A model generated the notes under the pieces. It was given only the letters and a program-made list of their open reading frames with translations, was not told the DNA's origin and did no database searches. Of a DNA stretch of 61,679 nt, positions 26,606 to 35,706 are shown piece after piece. This stretch comes from Caulobacterales bacterium (GTDB taxonomy: Bacteria > Pseudomonadota > Alphaproteobacteria > Caulobacterales > Caulobacteraceae): contig JAFLCT010000002.1 of assembly GCA_017302335.1 (NCBI GenBank), positions 1 to 61,679 of the forward strand, written 5' to 3'. How positions within the stretch are numbered: position 1 is the first letter of the stretch; each line of letters starts with the position of its first letter. Made by a program: the position numbers and the translations under genes.

Positions 26606-28119
26606 AACGGCCGACCTCTCTGCCCGTGCTGATCCAGGTCGGCGCCCTGGCGGCGGCGGCGGTGGTCGCGTCCCAGGCCGTGGCGTTCGCGGTCGTGGTG
26701 ATGTCGCCCGACCCGCGCCCTGACGGGTTCAGCGTCTCAGCCGCGGCCGACGCCCTGCGGGGTCGCCCCGCCGAGACACAGGACGGCCGCGACCTGCACC
26801 GCCGCCTGGGCGAGGCGCCTGTGGCGGGTCCGGCCGCCGATCCGATGAGCGGCGTGATCGCCTCCCTCCTCGCGCGAGAATTGGAGACGACGCCGGATCG
26901 CGTCCGGGTGCGTCTCGACCTGCCCCGGCGCCCTCAGGGACCATGGCGCGGCGTTCGCCCCCCAGATGGCGGAAGCATTATTCTGGAACATCGCGCACCG
27001 GCCGGGACGCCGCCGCCCGACCTGGCGCCGAACGGGACCGCGCCCGCCCGCATCACGGACGAGACCCAGACCTTCGTCACCATCTTGCCCGCCCCCCGGG
27101 GAGACGCCACGCCGCCCGTCCGCATTCGCGGCATGGTGCAGTTCCACCAGTCACTGGGCATCCGCTCCGACCGGTTGACCTTTGGTCCCTTCACCGCCTC
27201 CTGGCGTTTGGACGATGGCCGCTGGGCCACGGTCGAGCCGCCGCGCGGCCTGCTGTCGCCATGGCAGCAACGCATCCTGCTGGCCTTGGCCATCAGCGCC
27301 CTGATCCTGGCTCCGCTGGTCTGGTGGATGGCGCGGCGGCTGACCCGGCCGATCCGCGTCTTCGCCGAGGCGGCCGAGCGTCTGGGCGCCGATCCCGACG
27401 CCGAACCCCTGAACCCCACCGGCCCGGCCGAGGTGCGCACCGCCATCCACGCCTTCAACGATATGCAGGCGTCGATCCGCGCCCATATGCGTCAGCGCAC
27501 CCAGACCATCGCCGCCATCGCCCACGACCTGCGTACGCCCCTGACCCGTCTGCGCTTCCGCGCCGAACAGGCCCCGGACGCCGTGCGCGACCGCATGGCC
27601 GGCGACATCGAGGAGATGGACCACCTGATCGGCCAGGCCATGGCCTTTGTGCGTGGAGACGCCGCAACCGACCGGCGCGAGCGGTTCGACCTGGGCCTGC
27701 TGGCCGAGGACTGCGCGCACGACTTTTCCGAAACGGGAACCGCTGTGACCCTGGACCGGGTCGAAGGCATGACTGTCGAAGGCGATCCGGCGGCCCTACG
27801 ACGGGCCATCTCCAACCTGATCGACAACGCTCTGAAATTCGCCGGTTCCGCGCGCGTCTCGGCCTTTCGCGACGGCAAGACGGCGGTGCTTGAGGTCGCC
27901 GACGACGGCCCAGGGATCGACGAGACGGAACTGGAGACCGTGTTCGAACCCTTCCATCGCGGCGAGCGCAGTCGCAGTCGCGAGACGGGCGGCGCGGGCC
28001 TGGGCCTGGCCGTCGCGAGGCAGGCGGCGCGCGCCCACGGCGGGGATGTGACGCTGGAAAACAGACCGGGCGGCGGGCTGACCGCGCGTCTGACGCTGAT
28101 CCTGGAGGAAACTGTCTGA
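26602..28119 (+). CDS. Sensor histidine kinase (EnvZ/RstB type)
   Basis: A 505-residue inner-membrane kinase with a GTG start overlapping the response regulator stop. There is a transmembrane helix at about 8-33, a periplasmic region of about 190 residues without a recognised domain, a second helix at about 227-247 and a HAMP domain. The H-box is IAAIAHDLRTPLTRLR (His308), followed by N (NLIDNALKF), D (DDGPGID) and G (GAGLGLAV) boxes. It phosphorylates the upstream regulator. The periplasmic sensor is rich in Pro and Arg and shows no EF-hand of its own. The S41 peptidase starts in its stop codon (TGATG). Confidence 0.93.
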   Translation: MKRPTSLPVLIQVGALAAAAVVASQAVAFAVVVMSPDPRPDGFSVSAAADALRGRPAETQDGRDLHRRLGEAPVAGPAADPMSGVIASLLARELETTPDRVRVRLDLPRRPQGPWRGVRPPDGGSIILEHRAPAGTPPPDLAPNGTAPARITDETQTFVTILPAPRGDATPPVRIRGMVQFHQSLGIRSDRLTFGPFTASWRLDDGRWATVEPPRGLLSPWQQRILLALAISALILAPLVWWMARRLTRPIRVFAEAAERLGADPDAEPLNPTGPAEVRTAIHAFNDMQASIRAHMRQRTQTIAAIAHDLRTPLTRLRFRAEQAPDAVRDRMAGDIEEMDHLIGQAMAFVRGDAATDRRERFDLGLLAEDCAHDFSETGTAVTLDRVEGMTVEGDPAALRRAISNLIDNALKFAGSARVSAFRDGKTAVLEVADDGPGIDETELETVFEPFHRGERSRSRETGGAGLGLAVARQAARAHGGDVTLENRPGGGLTARLTLILEETV

Positions 28120-29387
28120 TGCGCCTTGCCCTGGCCCTCATCATAGCCCTGACCACCACCCCCGCAGCCGCCCAGGACGCTGACCCCCGGGCCGTCGCCG
28201 CGAGCGTGGCCCAACGTATCCGCGACCTCTATTTCGACGCCAACCGGGGCGATGAAATCGCCAACGGTCTTGAAGCGGCGAGCAAGAGCGGCGCTTTCGA
28301 TCAACTGACCGACCCTCGTGACCTGGCCGCCGCCCTGACCACGCGCCTGAAGCCTCTGGACGCCCATTTCAACGTAGTGTTCGACCCGAACGCGCCCAGC
28401 GGACCTGGGCCAGCGGGCCAGCCCGCCATGCGCCCTCCCGCCGGACCCAACCCCATGGAACGCGCCAGCCATTTTGGGTTTCGACGCGCCGAAATTCTTC
28501 CCGGCAATGTCGGCTATATCGAGTTGCGTCAGTTCTCGGACATCAACTTCGAAAACCCGGACGACCCCGCACGTCAGGCTGCGGACGCCGCCTTGAACTT
28601 CGTCGATGATGCTGATGCCGTGATCTTTGATCTGCGTGACAACGGCGGCGGCGCGCCATCGATGGTCGGGTATCTTTCCAGCGCTTTCACGCCCGCGGAT
28701 GCGAACATCTACAACGTGTTTCACAACCGACAGGGCGTCCGCCATGAAGCCCCGGCCGTGTTTCACCCTTCGCCGCGACTTGATGTGCCGGTCTACATCC
28801 TGATCAGCGCGCGAAGCGGTTCAGCCGCAGAAGCCTTCCCCTACACCCTTCAATCGGCCGGACGCGCCGTGATCATTGGCGAACGGTCTGGCGGCGCGGC
28901 GAACCCTGGAGGAATGGTCCCGGCGGGCGATGGGTTTTCGATATTTGTGTCCAGCGGCTCGCCGATCAATCCGATCACGGGGACCAACTGGGAAGGCGTG
29001 GGCGTAGAGCCGGACATCCCTGTTCCCAGCGCCGACGCCTTGGCCCGCGCCCATGCGGAGGCGTTGCGGGCCATCCTGTCCTCTGATCCGATGCGCCGTG
29101 ACGCCGAATGGGCGTTGCAGGCGCTTCAACCAACACCGGTCGTCGATCTGACGGACTTTGCGGGCGTCTACAGCGACAGGACTGTCGTGGTCGTGCAAGA
29201 CACTCTCCATGTGCTGGCCGGACGGCGCCCGCCGGTTGTCCTGGCCCCTCTTGGCGATGACCTGTTCACCGTGGTGGGCGACCCATCGCGCCGGTACCAG
29301 TTCAGCCGCGATGGCGCGGGCCGTGTCATCGCCTTTGACGCCGTTAGCCTTGGCGGACCAGGCCAAAGGGCGCGGCGAACGGACTGA
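28119..29387 (+). CDS. Secreted S41-family (C-terminal-processing-type) serine peptidase
   Basis: The 422-residue exported protein has a signal peptide (cleavage after AAAQ near 19). The S41 core contains YIELRQFSDI, AVIFDLRDNGGG and the catalytic ISARSGSAAE, with Ser235 the likely nucleophile. No PDZ domain is evident, as in the tricorn/IRBP-like branch. The C-terminal 100 residues carry an extra small domain. It is joined to the histidine kinase by a TGATG overlap, so a peptidase is made together with the two-component system and may act in the same envelope response. Confidence 0.85.
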   Translation: MRLALALIIALTTTPAAAQDADPRAVAASVAQRIRDLYFDANRGDEIANGLEAASKSGAFDQLTDPRDLAAALTTRLKPLDAHFNVVFDPNAPSGPGPAGQPAMRPPAGPNPMERASHFGFRRAEILPGNVGYIELRQFSDINFENPDDPARQAADAALNFVDDADAVIFDLRDNGGGAPSMVGYLSSAFTPADANIYNVFHNRQGVRHEAPAVFHPSPRLDVPVYILISARSGSAAEAFPYTLQSAGRAVIIGERSGGAANPGGMVPAGDGFSIFVSSGSPINPITGTNWEGVGVEPDIPVPSADALARAHAEALRAILSSDPMRRDAEWALQALQPTPVVDLTDFAGVYSDRTVVVVQDTLHVLAGRRPPVVLAPLGDDLFTVVGDPSRRYQFSRDGAGRVIAFDAVSLGGPGQRARRTD

Positions 29388-29388
29388 T

Positions 29389-29416
29389 CGTTACACGCGA
29401 TCACGGCTTGTTACAT
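29389..29416 (+). promoter_or_regulatory. Pair of GTTACA motifs upstream of gap
   Basis: CGTTACA (29389-29395) and TGTTACA (29410-29416) lie in the 106-bp gap before the gap gene. The same TGTTACA heptamer occurs at 30551 after gap, and its complement occurs at 33295 before fba. A shared transcription factor site is possible. The protein is not identified. Confidence 0.35.
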
Positions 29417-29493
29417 ACGCGGGGTTGAACTCTGGCGCTCACGGTTCCATTGAGGCGCCATCGAATTCCAGCCCTGCCCGGAGACACCGCACC

Positions 29494-30501
29494 ATGACTG
29501 TTCGCGTCGCCATCAATGGATTCGGCCGCATCGGCCGCCTCGTCCTGCGTTCGATCGTCGAGCACGGTCGTCGTGACATCGAAGTGGTGGCGATCAACGA
29601 CCTGGGTCCGGTTTCGACCAACGCCCACCTGCTGAAATACGATTCCGTCCACGGCCGTTTCCCCGGAACCGTCGAGCACGGCGACGACTGGATCGATGTG
29701 GGTCTGGGCAAGATCAAGGTTACGGCCGAGCGCGATCCGGCCAACCTGCCGCACAAGGCCCTGAACGTCGACATCGCCTTCGAGTGCACCGGCATCTTCA
29801 CCTCCAAGGACAAGGCCTCGGCCCACCTGAGTGCGGGCGCCAAGCGGGTGCTGGTCTCGGCCCCGGCCGACGGCGCCGACAAGACCATCGTCTACAAGGT
29901 CAACCACGACACCCTGACCCGCGACGACATCGTGGTGTCCAACGGGTCGTGCACCACCAACGCCCTGGCCCCGGTGGCCAAGGTGCTGAACGACCTGTTC
30001 GGCATCGAGCGCGGCTATATGACGACGATCCACGCCTACACCGGCGATCAGCCGACGCTGGATACGATGCACAAGGACCTGTACCGCGGGCGGGCGGCGG
30101 CCCTGTCGATGATCCCGACCTCGACCGGCGCAGCCAAGGCCCTGGGTCTTGTCCTGCCGGAACTGAAGGGCAAGCTGGACGGCTCGTCGATCCGTGTCCC
30201 GACCCCGAACGTCTCGGTGGTGGATCTGAAGGTCGTGGCCGGGCGCGAGGTGACGGTTGAAGAGATCAACGCCGCGCTGCAAGCCGCCGCCGACGGCCCG
30301 ATGAAGGGCGTGCTGGCCACCACCATGGACCCCGTGGTGTCGACCGACCTGAACCACATCGCCGCCTCGTCCACCGCCGCCCTGCCCCAGACCCAGGTCG
30401 TCGACGGCAAGCTGGCCCGCGTGCTGAGCTGGTACGACAACGAATGGGGTTTCGCCACACGGATGAGCGACACCGCCCTGGTGATGGCGAAGCTGATTTA
30501 A
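29494..30501 (+). CDS. gap: Type I glyceraldehyde-3-phosphate dehydrogenase
   Basis: This 335-residue enzyme interconverts glyceraldehyde-3-phosphate and 1,3-bisphosphoglycerate using NAD(P). It shows the dinucleotide motif INGFGRIGRLVLR (8-20), the catalytic SNGSCTTN (Cys153), the phosphate-binding TGAAKA and the C-terminal SWYDNEWGFATRMSD. I chose the ATG at 29494 because the family starts with MTVRVAINGFGRIGR; an open frame continues upstream into the S41 gene without meaning. With pgk and fba it forms the central carbon block of the window, though another gene lies between gap and pgk. Confidence 0.97.
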   Translation: MTVRVAINGFGRIGRLVLRSIVEHGRRDIEVVAINDLGPVSTNAHLLKYDSVHGRFPGTVEHGDDWIDVGLGKIKVTAERDPANLPHKALNVDIAFECTGIFTSKDKASAHLSAGAKRVLVSAPADGADKTIVYKVNHDTLTRDDIVVSNGSCTTNALAPVAKVLNDLFGIERGYMTTIHAYTGDQPTLDTMHKDLYRGRAAALSMIPTSTGAAKALGLVLPELKGKLDGSSIRVPTPNVSVVDLKVVAGREVTVEEINAALQAAADGPMKGVLATTMDPVVSTDLNHIAASSTAALPQTQVVDGKLARVLSWYDNEWGFATRMSDTALVMAKLI

Positions 30502-30550
30502 CCATCACGGCGACCTGACCCGACTGGACATTCCAGCCCTTCTGAGGGAC

Positions 30551-30565
30551 TGTTACAAATGTAGC
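30551..30565 (+). promoter_or_regulatory. TGTTACA-AA-TGTAGC imperfect palindrome
   Basis: TGTTACA is followed after AA by TGTAGC, an imperfect inverted repeat in the 75-bp gap between gap and the gluzincin-like gene. It matches motifs upstream of gap and fba. It could be an operator for the downstream gene. Confidence 0.35.
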
Positions 30566-30576
30566 GGCCTTCGGGA

Positions 30577-32016
30577 GTGGCGGAGATGTTGAACGAGATG
30601 ATGAGGTCGTGGCGTTTTGCGGCGAAATGCCTCGGTGCGTTTTCCCTCGTCTTCGCCACCTCGGTCAGCGCCCAAAGCGACGCGTCCATCCCGCACATCA
30701 CGGGCTGGATAGAGACCGATCCCGCAACAGGATACCTGGCGGGCGACATCTGCATCGCGGCGACGCCTTCGGCTCTGGGCGGGAGCATCCTGCTTCATCG
30801 CGGCCTCAATGTCCGAGGCGTCCGCAACGCCGTCACCGGCGCCCCTCTGTCGTTCGACGGCTACTATGACGCCCGCAATATCGGCGATGCGACGCCCTAC
30901 GAAGTCGCTCAGGGTGCGGCCGACCAAGGGGTGTGCGTCAGCTATGTCGGCGCCTTTCCCGTCGTTCATGTGGACGCCGGCGAACGCACGACGGACGACT
31001 GGAAGGGCAATATCGCCTTCGACGGCAAGACCGTTCGCGCCGCCGAACAGACCCGTTTCTATCCCACCTTGCGTGACGCGGCAGGCGTCGAGCACCAGCA
31101 GGTCACCTACGATGTCGAAGTGCGCTGCACCGGCTGCAAGACCATCTTCTGGAACGGCTCGGCGCCTGTGGCGGGGGATCGCGCGCGTTTCACATCGGAC
31201 CGACCCCGACTGCTGATGCTCTATGCCGGCGACCTGCCGTTCTCGACCATCGACGGCGTTCATTTCGTCGGAGCCGAGGTGTCGGCCGATGCGGCCGCCT
31301 TCGTGGGAACGAGCTTCGCGGCCATCGCTCGGATTCACGAGGACTACCTCGGCGTTGCGATGGAGGATCATCCCTCCTTGTTGTCATTCGCGGCCCTGGG
31401 CGGACGTGCGTCTCGGAAGCTGGGCGTGAACACCTGGGGGTTCGCCACCTGGCCCACCATCGCCAGCGACGGACGACTGCCGTTCGACAAGCTGGTGCCT
31501 CGTGGGCCGGACGGAAGCCTGGCGGCCGGAAGTCAGCGCTACTTCGCTCATGAGATGGCGCATCACTATTTTGGGGTGCGGTATGCGCCGCGCGGCCCGT
31601 TGAGATGGTTCATGCTGGAATCCACCGCCGAGTATCTGGCGGCGCGGGCGATCCGCACCCTGCGAGGGGAAGCAGCCTATCAGGGCCTGTTGGCTGGATA
31701 TGTTCGCAATAGTCCCACGGCGGTCATTCCGCTCGATCAGGTCACAGATGTCGGTCAGATAGACGGCGACTACCGCTACGCCCTAGGACCGCTTCTGCTG
31801 GCCGCGCTAGAGCGGCGTATCGGCGAAGAGCCGCTGCGCCGCGCCCTGACCTCCTTCATCACCAACCCGCCGTCGCAGGAGGTCGACTACAGCTATCTGC
31901 GCGCTCGGCTCATCGCGGCGGGCGCGACGGAAGCCTCGCTCGCCGTTTTCGAGAAGGCGTGTTTGAAGCCGACCCTCGACGACGCCTGCAAGGCCGAAGC
32001 GGGCATCGGTTCCTAG
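30577..32016 (+). CDS. Secreted M1-like (gluzincin) metallopeptidase-type protein
   Basis: A 479-residue exported protein with a signal peptide ending near SVSAQ (residue 33). The zinc signature HEMAHH (His325, Glu326, His329) is followed exactly 18 residues later by Glu348 in MLESTAEYLAARA, the HExxH-(18)-E pattern of M1-like gluzincins. Conserved paired cysteines (VRCTGCK) suggest a disulfide in the N-terminal beta domain. I do not recognise the exact family, and no aminopeptidase GxMEN motif is seen. It sits between gap and pgk, an unusual position. Its codons are somewhat less GC3-biased than those of its neighbours. Confidence 0.75.
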   Translation: MAEMLNEMMRSWRFAAKCLGAFSLVFATSVSAQSDASIPHITGWIETDPATGYLAGDICIAATPSALGGSILLHRGLNVRGVRNAVTGAPLSFDGYYDARNIGDATPYEVAQGAADQGVCVSYVGAFPVVHVDAGERTTDDWKGNIAFDGKTVRAAEQTRFYPTLRDAAGVEHQQVTYDVEVRCTGCKTIFWNGSAPVAGDRARFTSDRPRLLMLYAGDLPFSTIDGVHFVGAEVSADAAAFVGTSFAAIARIHEDYLGVAMEDHPSLLSFAALGGRASRKLGVNTWGFATWPTIASDGRLPFDKLVPRGPDGSLAAGSQRYFAHEMAHHYFGVRYAPRGPLRWFMLESTAEYLAARAIRTLRGEAAYQGLLAGYVRNSPTAVIPLDQVTDVGQIDGDYRYALGPLLLAALERRIGEEPLRRALTSFITNPPSQEVDYSYLRARLIAAGATEASLAVFEKACLKPTLDDACKAEAGIGS

Positions 32017-32088
32017 GTCTTCAGACCGACCCCGCGCCAGAGGTCAGCAGGGTGGTGGCGCGCTCTGCGCTGCGCTATGGAGCCGCCC

Positions 32089-33285
32089 ATGACCTACCGC
32101 ACCCTCGACAACGCCAAGGACCTGGCGGGCAAGACCGCCCTCGTGAGGGTTGATTTCAATGTGCCGATGGAGGGCGGGCGCGTCGCCGACGACACCCGGC
32201 TGAAGGCCGCCCTGCCGACGATCCAACGTCTGCGCGACGCGGGGGCCAAGATCGCTCTGCTGGCCCATTTCGACCGGCCCAAGGGCCAGCGCGTGCCGTC
32301 GATGAGCCTGAGACCCGTCGTCGCGCCGCTCGAAACCGTTCTGGGGGCGCCCGTGCGTTTCGCCGACGACTGCATCGGGCCTGACGCCGTTCACGCCATT
32401 CGCGACCTCGACGCCGGGGGGGTCCTGTTGCTGGAGAACGTGCGTTTCCATGCGGCGGAGGAAGCCAACGATCCGGTGTTCGCCCGCAAGCTGGCCGACC
32501 TGGGCGACCTCTATGTCAATGACGCCTTCTCGGCCGCCCACCGCGCCCACGCCTCGACCGAAGGTCTGGCGCGGCTGCTGCCCGCCTATGCGGGAGAATC
32601 GATGCGTCGCGAACTGGATGCGCTGGACGCCGCGCTCGGTCAGCCGCAGCGGCCGGTGATCGGCATCGTCGGCGGCGCCAAGGTCTCGACCAAGCTGGAC
32701 CTGCTGCAAAACCTCGTCGGCAAGCTCGACCGGCTGGCCATCGGCGGCGGCATGGCCAACACCTTCCTGTTCGCCCAAGGCCATGACATCGGCGGCTCTC
32801 TGGCCGAAAAGGACATGGCCGACACGGCCCGCGCCATCATGACCGAGGCCGAGAAACAAGGCTGCGAACTGCTGCTGCCCGTCGACGTGGTCGTGGCCGC
32901 CGCGGTCAGCCCGGGCGTTCAGGCCCGCACGCTGAAGCTGGGCGAACCCCTGGCCGCCGATGACAAGATCTTGGACGCCGGTCCCCAAACGGTCGCCCGA
33001 CTGACCGCCGCCATGGACGCTTCGAAGACCCTGATCTGGAACGGTCCTCTGGGCGTGTTCGAGGTTCCGCCCTTCGACGCCGCCACCGTGGCCGCCGCCG
33101 AACACGCCGCCGACCGGGCCAAGGCCGGTTCGCTGATCGCCGTGGCCGGGGGCGGCGACACGGTGGCCGCGCTAAACCACGCGGGCGTAACCGAGGACAT
33201 GACCTTCGTCTCCACCGCCGGCGGCGCCTTCCTGGAATGGATGGAGGGCAAGCCCCTGCCCGGCGTCGAAGCGCTCGATGCCTGA
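32089..33285 (+). CDS. pgk: Phosphoglycerate kinase
   Basis: Pgk transfers phosphate between 1,3-bisphosphoglycerate and ADP in the cytoplasm. The 398-residue protein shows the N-terminal VRVDFNVP, the HFDRPKG loop, [12 protein letters not shown], the GGAKVSTK nucleotide site, GGGMANTFL and the C-terminal GGGDTVAAL...[11 protein letters not shown] prefer the ATG at 32089 (MTYRTLD) because GGAG lies 7 nt before it; an in-frame ATG at 32077 would add four residues. The fba gene follows after 83 bp. Confidence 0.97.
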   Translation: MTYRTLDNAKDLAGKTALVRVDFNVPMEGGRVADDTRLKAALPTIQRLRDAGAKIALLAHFDRPKGQRVPSMSLRPVVAPLETVLGAPVRFADDCIGPDAVHAIRDLDAGGVLLLENVRFHAAEEANDPVFARKLADLGDLYVNDAFSAAHRAHASTEGLARLLPAYAGESMRRELDALDAALGQPQRPVIGIVGGAKVSTKLDLLQNLVGKLDRLAIGGGMANTFLFAQGHDIGGSLAEKDMADTARAIMTEAEKQGCELLLPVDVVVAAAVSPGVQARTLKLGEPLAADDKILDAGPQTVARLTAAMDASKTLIWNGPLGVFEVPPFDAATVAAAEHAADRAKAGSLIAVAGGGDTVAALNHAGVTEDMTFVSTAGGAFLEWMEGKPLPGVEALDA

Positions 33286-33294
33286 AAACGCTCC

Positions 33295-33301
33295 TGTAAC
33301 A
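33295..33301 (-). promoter_or_regulatory. TGTTACA motif upstream of fba
   Basis: The reverse strand reads TGTTACA in the 83-bp gap between pgk and fba, matching the motifs near gap. An AT-richer stretch with GCTAAACC (33327-33334), close to the Caulobacter housekeeping -10 pattern, follows it. The element is suggestive only. Confidence 0.3.
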
Positions 33302-33368
33302 TTGCGTGACTTCGGGGCTTTCCGGCGCTAAACCGTCGGCAAAAGAAAAGGCTCAGGAGGCTACACCC

Positions 33369-34454
33369 ATGGCGCGGATCACCCTGCGGCAGCTACTCGA
33401 CCACGCGGCCGAGAATGACTACGGCCTGCCGGCCTACAACATCAACAACATGGAGCAGGGCCTGGCCATCATGGAGGCCGCCGAGGCCGTCAACGCCCCG
33501 GTCATCATCCAGGCCTCGCGCGGCGCCCGCAGCTACGCCAACGACATCATCCTGGCCAAGCTGATCGACGGCCTGGCCGAGCTGTATCCGTCCATCCCGG
33601 TCTGTATGCACCAGGACCACGGCAACGGCCCGGCCACCTGCGCCACCGCCATCCAGTACGGCTTCACCTCGGTGATGATGGACGGCTCGCTGGAAGAAGA
33701 CGCCAAGACCCCCGCCAGCTACGACTACAACGTCGACGTCACCCGCCGCGTCGTCCAGATGGCCCATAGCTGCGGCGTCTCGGTCGAGGGCGAACTGGGC
33801 GTGCTGGGGTCGCTGGAGACCGGCATGGGCGAGGCCGAGGACGGCCACGGCTTCGAGGGCAAGCTGGACCACTCGGCCCTGTTGACCGACCCGGATCAGG
33901 CCGTCGACTTCGTGCGCGAGACCAAGGTCGACGCTCTGGCGATCGCAATGGGCACCAGCCACGGCGCCTACAAATTCAGCCGCAAGCCCGACGGCGCGGT
34001 TCTGGCGATGAATGTGATCGAGGAAATTCACCGCCGCCTGCCCGACACCCACCTGGTCATGCACGGCAGCTCGTCGGTGCCGCAGGACCTTCAGGACATC
34101 ATCAACCAGTACGGCGGCCAGATGCCCCAGACCTGGGGCGTGCCGGTCGAGGAGATCCAGCGTGGCATCAAGCACGGCGTGCGCAAGATCAACATCGATA
34201 CCGACAACCGCATGGCCATCACCGGCGCCATCCGAAAAGTGCTGGCCGAAAAGCCGGGCGAGTTCGACCCGCGCGCCTATCTGAAGCCCGCCAAGGAGGC
34301 CATGCGCAAGATCTGTATGCAGCGCTTCCAGGAGTTCGGCTGCGAAGGCATGGCCTCGAAGATCAAACCGCTATCGACCGCCCAGATGGCCAAACGTTAT
34401 GCGGCGGGCGACCTGGACCCGCATTTCGGCAAGGCGTCGAGCCAGGCCGCCTAA
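33369..34454 (+). CDS. fba: Class II fructose-bisphosphate aldolase (Calvin-cycle subtype)
   Basis: This 361-residue zinc enzyme makes or splits fructose-1,6-bisphosphate. It has ALLDHAAEN-like and [13 protein letters not shown] starts, the zinc and catalytic stretch [27 protein letters not shown], the VEGELGVLG block, [15 protein letters not shown] and [11 protein letters not shown]. The length and the N-terminus [14 protein letters not shown] match the Calvin-type class IIA group common in alphaproteobacteria. The ATG at 33369 follows an AGGAGGCTA site; a longer opening upstream is not conserved. Confidence 0.95.
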   Translation: MARITLRQLLDHAAENDYGLPAYNINNMEQGLAIMEAAEAVNAPVIIQASRGARSYANDIILAKLIDGLAELYPSIPVCMHQDHGNGPATCATAIQYGFTSVMMDGSLEEDAKTPASYDYNVDVTRRVVQMAHSCGVSVEGELGVLGSLETGMGEAEDGHGFEGKLDHSALLTDPDQAVDFVRETKVDALAIAMGTSHGAYKFSRKPDGAVLAMNVIEEIHRRLPDTHLVMHGSSSVPQDLQDIINQYGGQMPQTWGVPVEEIQRGIKHGVRKINIDTDNRMAITGAIRKVLAEKPGEFDPRAYLKPAKEAMRKICMQRFQEFGCEGMASKIKPLSTAQMAKRYAAGDLDPHFGKASSQAA

Positions 34455-34494
34455 CGGACTTGGGTGCGCGCACAGGCGGGCCTAGTCTCCGCCC

Positions 34495-35508
34495 GTGACG
34501 CCCGATATCGATTCCGAGGATTTCGAAGAGACCGACGGCGAGACCCTGATCGTCTCGCTGGATGAGGCTGCGCGGCGGTTGCGTCTCGACAAGGCCCTGG
34601 CCGAGGCCGCGCCGACCCTGTCGCGCGCGCGGATACAGGCCCTGCTCGACACGGGGGCCGTATCGTTCGCCGACGTTCCGGTCACCGCCAAGTCAAAGCC
34701 CCTGCCCGGCGATTACGCCATCGCCATCCCGCCCGTCGCTCCGGCCGATCCGCAAGCGGAAGCCATTCCCCTGACCGTCCTGTTCGAGGACGCCGACCTG
34801 ATCGTCATCGACAAGCCCGCGGGAATGGCCGCCCACCCTGCGCCCGGCAACCAGACGGGCACCCTAGTCAACGCCCTGCTGCATCACTGCGGCGCGTCCC
34901 TGTCCGGCATCGGCGGCGTCGCGCGGCCCGGCATCGTCCACCGGCTCGACAAGGACACCTCAGGCGTCATGGTCGCCGCCAAGTCCGACCGCGCTCACGC
35001 GGGCCTGTCGGCGCTGTTCGCCCGGCATGACATCGAGCGCACCTACATCGCCCTGACTCGCGGCGCGCCATCGCCCGCGCGCGGCCGGATCGAGACCCGC
35101 ATCGGCCGCTCCAGTTCCGACCGCAAGAAGATGGCGGTGCTGAAGTCCGGCGGGCGCGAGGCCATCACCGACTATGTCGTACAACGCGTCTTCGGCGCCT
35201 CAGCCAAGCCCGGCGGCGCCCCTATGGCCGCCCGCGTCGCCTGCACCCTTCATACCGGCCGCACCCATCAGATCCGGGTGCATCTGGCCTCAAAGGGCGC
35301 GCCCATCCTGGGTGATCCGACCTATGGCTCCGGCAGCCCGGCCACACCGGTCCGCGCCGCCATCGCCGAGGCGGGGCTGGCCCGGCAGGCGCTGCACGCC
35401 GCCGTTCTCGGCTTCGTCCACCCGGTGACCGGCGAGTCTTTGCGTTTCGAAACCGACCTCCCGCCGGACATGAAAAATCTCGACGAGTTGCTGGTCAGTC
35501 TTGATTAG
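34495..35508 (+). CDS. rluD: RluA-family 23S rRNA pseudouridine synthase (RluD-like)
   Basis: The 337-residue enzyme isomerises uridines in RNA. An S4 RNA-binding domain (about 22-80, RLDKALAEAAPTLSRARIQALLDTGAV) precedes the catalytic domain with GIVHRLDKDTSGVMVAAK (Asp152 nucleophile), the KPAGMAAHPAPGN block and GRTHQIRVHLASKGAPILGD. It starts with GTG. Family and domain order match RluD, which modifies helix 69 of 23S rRNA, but RluC-like specificity cannot be excluded. The rpoH promoter appears to lie at its very end. Confidence 0.87.
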   Translation: MTPDIDSEDFEETDGETLIVSLDEAARRLRLDKALAEAAPTLSRARIQALLDTGAVSFADVPVTAKSKPLPGDYAIAIPPVAPADPQAEAIPLTVLFEDADLIVIDKPAGMAAHPAPGNQTGTLVNALLHHCGASLSGIGGVARPGIVHRLDKDTSGVMVAAKSDRAHAGLSALFARHDIERTYIALTRGAPSPARGRIETRIGRSSSDRKKMAVLKSGGREAITDYVVQRVFGASAKPGGAPMAARVACTLHTGRTHQIRVHLASKGAPILGDPTYGSGSPATPVRAAIAEAGLARQALHAAVLGFVHPVTGESLRFETDLPPDMKNLDELLVSLD

Positions 35509-35529
35509 ATACTAACAATCCGCTACACC
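35501..35529 (+). promoter_or_regulatory. Candidate housekeeping promoter for rpoH
   Basis: TTGATT (35501-35506) and TACACC (35524-35529) are separated by 17 bp, and the downstream box reads GCTACACC, close to the Caulobacter -10 pattern GCTANAWC. The -35 overlaps the last codons of the rluD-like gene. A second weaker pair is TTGGTG (35573) with GCTAAGC (35595). The leader to rpoH would be about 170 nt. Confidence 0.45.
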
Positions 35530-35706
35530 ATCTGCGACTGATGAGTCGTGGCCTTCTCGCCACGCTTTCAACTTGGTGTGACGATCCGCCTCTGGCTAAG
35601 CAGGCAACCGTTACCCAAGTCTTCGGTTGAGGGGTTGAGGACCCGGTGCACATTCGGTGGCCGATCCGTCGGACTCGCTCGATATCGGTCGGAGGGACCA
35701 CGAACC

